In this document: positions 14,384-15,692 of the stretch, piece after piece | Layout of the letters: each line of letters begins with the position of its first letter | Position numbering within the stretch: the first letter of the stretch is position 1 | Source of the DNA: an uncultured Collinsella sp. | GTDB taxonomy: Bacteria; Actinomycetota; Coriobacteriia; Coriobacteriales; Coriobacteriaceae | Assembly: GCA_902482615.1 (NCBI GenBank) | Contig: CABTAA010000014.1 | Location: 1 to 15,692 of the forward strand | DNA: 15,692 bases | Direction of reading: 5' to 3' | Translations under genes and position numbers: made by a program | Notes under the pieces: generated by a model | Told to the model about the DNA's origin: nothing | The model's input: the letters and a program-made list of their open reading frames with translations, nothing else | Database searches by the model: none

Positions 14384-14660
14384 CCTGGTAGAGAACCCTC
14401 GCACCGTCTACGTCGCAGGGGACGTAGACGAACTCGTCGAGCACGAGCAGCCTCGCGGGCGACACGTCGTTCAACAGTTTCGACAGCGTTCCCTTGCGCT
14501 TCGCGTTGCCGAGCTCGAGAACCAGCTGCGCGGTCTGCCAGAACCTGACCGACATGTCCGCGGCGACCGCGCGCATCGTGAGGGCGACTGCCATGCGCGT
14601 CTTGCCGCGCCTGGACTTACCGAAGAAGACGAGGTCTTCGCGCGATTGTTTGTGTCAACG
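14384..14660 (-). pseudogene. IS21-family istB ATPase fragment
   Basis: On the minus strand SREDLVFFGKSRRGKTRMAVAL gives the IstB Walker A (GKSRRGKT). It is followed by RAVAADMSVRFWQTAQLVLELGNAKRKGTLSKLLNDV and Walker B-like LLVLDEFVYVPCDVDGARVLYQVIS. IstB is the ATP-binding helper of the IS21 transposase IstA. The fragment spans about 92 residues. It begins after an in-frame stop and ends where IS110-derived sequence starts, so istA and both istB ends are missing. It does not encode a working protein. Confidence 0.8.
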
Positions 14661-14845
14661 GCCAACTGAATGTGAACCCTTCTTGCATTGTTGCAACCTG
14701 GCTGGCAGCCGGTCTTTAATGACGACGACCATTGTCGCCCGACCCACAAAAGAGCCGCAAGGGGCGGAGCTCCCAATGTTCAACTCATATCGTCTATGGC
14801 GCACTACCATTCACCGAAAGTCGGCAACTTTTTCATTCTCTCTAT

Positions 14846-14872
14846 ACATGTTTAAACAACATGTTCTACAAT
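14846..14872 (+). promoter_or_regulatory. Candidate malQ promoter with palindromic operator
   Basis: ACATGTT (14846-14852) and AACATGT (14858-14864) form a perfect inverted repeat around TAAAC, just before TACAAT (14867-14872), a good -10. The -35 region falls inside the left arm and is poor, as is common for regulated promoters. A sugar-responsive repressor or activator site is plausible. Confidence 0.45.
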
Positions 14873-14957
14873 AGGGACAATAGAAATGGAAACTCGGGAC
14901 GAGCCGTCTATCCATCTACGGCGCAGCCCCTTATTCAAAAGGACGGTGAGTGCATCC

Positions 14958-15692
14958 ATGGAGCGTGCAAGCGGTGTTCTGATGCCCGTTTCGTCATTGC
15001 CCGGACCTTACGGTATCGGCGGCTTTGGCTGGAACGCCTATGACTTTGTCGATTTCCTCGCCTCGTGCAAACAACATTACTGGCAGATTCTCCCCCTTAC
15101 GACAACGAGCTATGGCGACTCGCCCTATCAGTCGTTCTCGGCCCGTGCGGGCAACCCCAATTTCATCGACTTTGCCGAGCTTATCGAGGCCGGCTATCTG
15201 GAGCAGTGCGATATCGACGGCGTGTATCTGGGGTCTGACCCCACCAACGTCGACTACGGCGCCATCTTTGGCGGTCGCCGTCAGATTTTCGACCGTGCCG
15301 TCCAGCGCTTTGCCACTAACAAGCCTGCGGACTTTGATGACTTTATCCAGGCCAACGAGGACTGGCTCATCCCCTACTGCGAGTTTATGACCGTTAAGGA
15401 GGAGTGCGGCCTTAGGGCGTTTTGGGAGTGGCCCGAGGAGCTTCGTACCCGCGGCGACGCCAGCAGCAAAGTTTGCGCCGATCATCCCGAGCGCATGCTG
15501 TATCACCAGATGACGCAGTACTTCTTCGATCGCCAGTGGAGCCGCCTCAAGGCTTACGCCAACGAGCGCGACATCCTGATCATCGGCGATCTGCCCATCT
15601 ACGTCTCGCGCGACTCCGTCGAGATGTGGGCGAGCCCCGAGCTCTTTAAGATTGACGCCGCCGGCAATCCCATCAGCGTCGCCGGCACGCCG
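14958..15692 (+). CDS. malQ: 4-alpha-glucanotransferase, N-terminal part (runs off window)
   Basis: MalQ (amylomaltase, GH77) transfers maltooligosaccharide chains between alpha-1,4-glucans in maltose and glycogen use, in the cytoplasm. The 245 visible codons start MERASGVLMPVSSLPGPYGIGGFG, the standard GH77 opening. They continue with YWQILPLTTTSYGDSPYQSFSARAGNPNFIDF, then FWEWPEELR and the conserved IGDLPIYVSRDSVEMWASPELFK; the catalytic residues lie beyond the window. ATG 14958 was chosen because family homology begins there, with GGTGAG 8 bases upstream. An in-frame ATG at 14886 (with AGGGA upstream) would add 24 residues, but that stretch uses codons rare here (CTA, CGG, AGG, TTA) and sits close to the promoter. 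Codon use matches galE. Confidence 0.93.
   Translation, partial: MERASGVLMPVSSLPGPYGIGGFGWNAYDFVDFLASCKQHYWQILPLTTTSYGDSPYQSFSARAGNPNFIDFAELIEAGYLEQCDIDGVYLGSDPTNVDYGAIFGGRRQIFDRAVQRFATNKPADFDDFIQANEDWLIPYCEFMTVKEECGLRAFWEWPEELRTRGDASSKVCADHPERMLYHQMTQYFFDRQWSRLKAYANERDILIIGDLPIYVSRDSVEMWASPELFKIDAAGNPISVAGTP

Larger units (their letters stand above)
13927..14795. mobile_element. Composite IS remnant with ~70-bp terminal inverted repeats
   Basis: 13927-13996 and the reverse complement of 14725-14795 align along their whole length with a few mismatches and one gap. The outer 24 bases and inner 26 bases are identical. Between them lie an IS110-type transposase fragment (plus) and an IS21 istB fragment (minus), meeting near 14375-14385. 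Neither family normally has repeats this long at its ends, so the arrangement looks like two copies of one sequence in opposite orientation trapping fragments of other elements, not a single intact element. No target duplication was identified. Confidence 0.7.

Noticed and set aside
14001..14594. 197-codon minus-strand ORF as one IstB protein
   Set aside because: Only the part right of about 14384 is IstB. The rest is the antisense of an IS110 fragment, so it is not one gene.
1..15692. CRISPR arrays, tRNA or rRNA genes
   Set aside because: No regularly spaced direct repeats, tRNA-like cloverleaf or rRNA sequence was seen in the window.

Overview
The window looks like a chromosome segment of a GC-rich human-gut actinobacterium of the Coriobacteriia, most like Collinsella. 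This is inferred from codon choice (CTC, GCC and AAG dominate) and from the flanking galE and malQ. No marker gene such as rRNA is present. The first ~0.8 kb is different. A partial hprK and the 5' part of murB use CTG/GCA-rich codons typical of gut Firmicutes (Faecalibacterium/Gemmiger-like), and the change falls inside murB at its most conserved motif. This is either an assembly chimera or a recombination.

Layout. (1) 1-1370: hprK 3' end, murB and a rho-independent terminator, plus strand. (2) 1409-1539: an isolated structured inverted repeat between convergent genes. (3) 1549-2754, minus: a Tat-signal, coiled-coil, NlpC/P60-CHAP-type cell-wall hydrolase. (4) 3023-4142: galE with promoter and terminator. 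(5) 4143-4440: a decayed IS3-type orfA. (6) 4653-6612, plus: a coupled two-gene module of an OLD/RecF-like AAA ATPase and a Cys-rich protein with a PD-(D/E)xK-like nuclease motif. It is a candidate defence system. Two small unrecognised genes (6635-7262) face it on the minus strand. (7) 7463-12716, minus: a peptide-modification/export locus. In transcription order it has a 5'-truncated ABC ATPase, two ABC-2-type permeases, a radical SAM/SPASM enzyme split between two frames, and an ABC exporter with fused membrane and ATPase domains. (8) 12798-13676, minus: an XRE-type regulator behind a frame-split DUF2975-like membrane protein. (9) 13927-14795: a composite mobile-element remnant with ~70-bp imperfect terminal inverted repeats, holding an IS110 transposase fragment and an oppositely oriented IS21 istB fragment. 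(10) 14958 to the window end: malQ, partial.

How the parts fit. galE and malQ are housekeeping sugar genes. The ~10.7 kb between them is accessory DNA bounded by insertion-sequence debris. The RiPP-type locus would install radical-SAM modifications on a small peptide, export it, and give BcrA/LanFEG-type self-protection. As read here it is probably non-functional: the ATPase lacks its Walker A region, the radical SAM gene is out of frame, and no convincing precursor gene remains. The ATPase/nuclease pair is intact and is the best candidate for an undescribed functional system.
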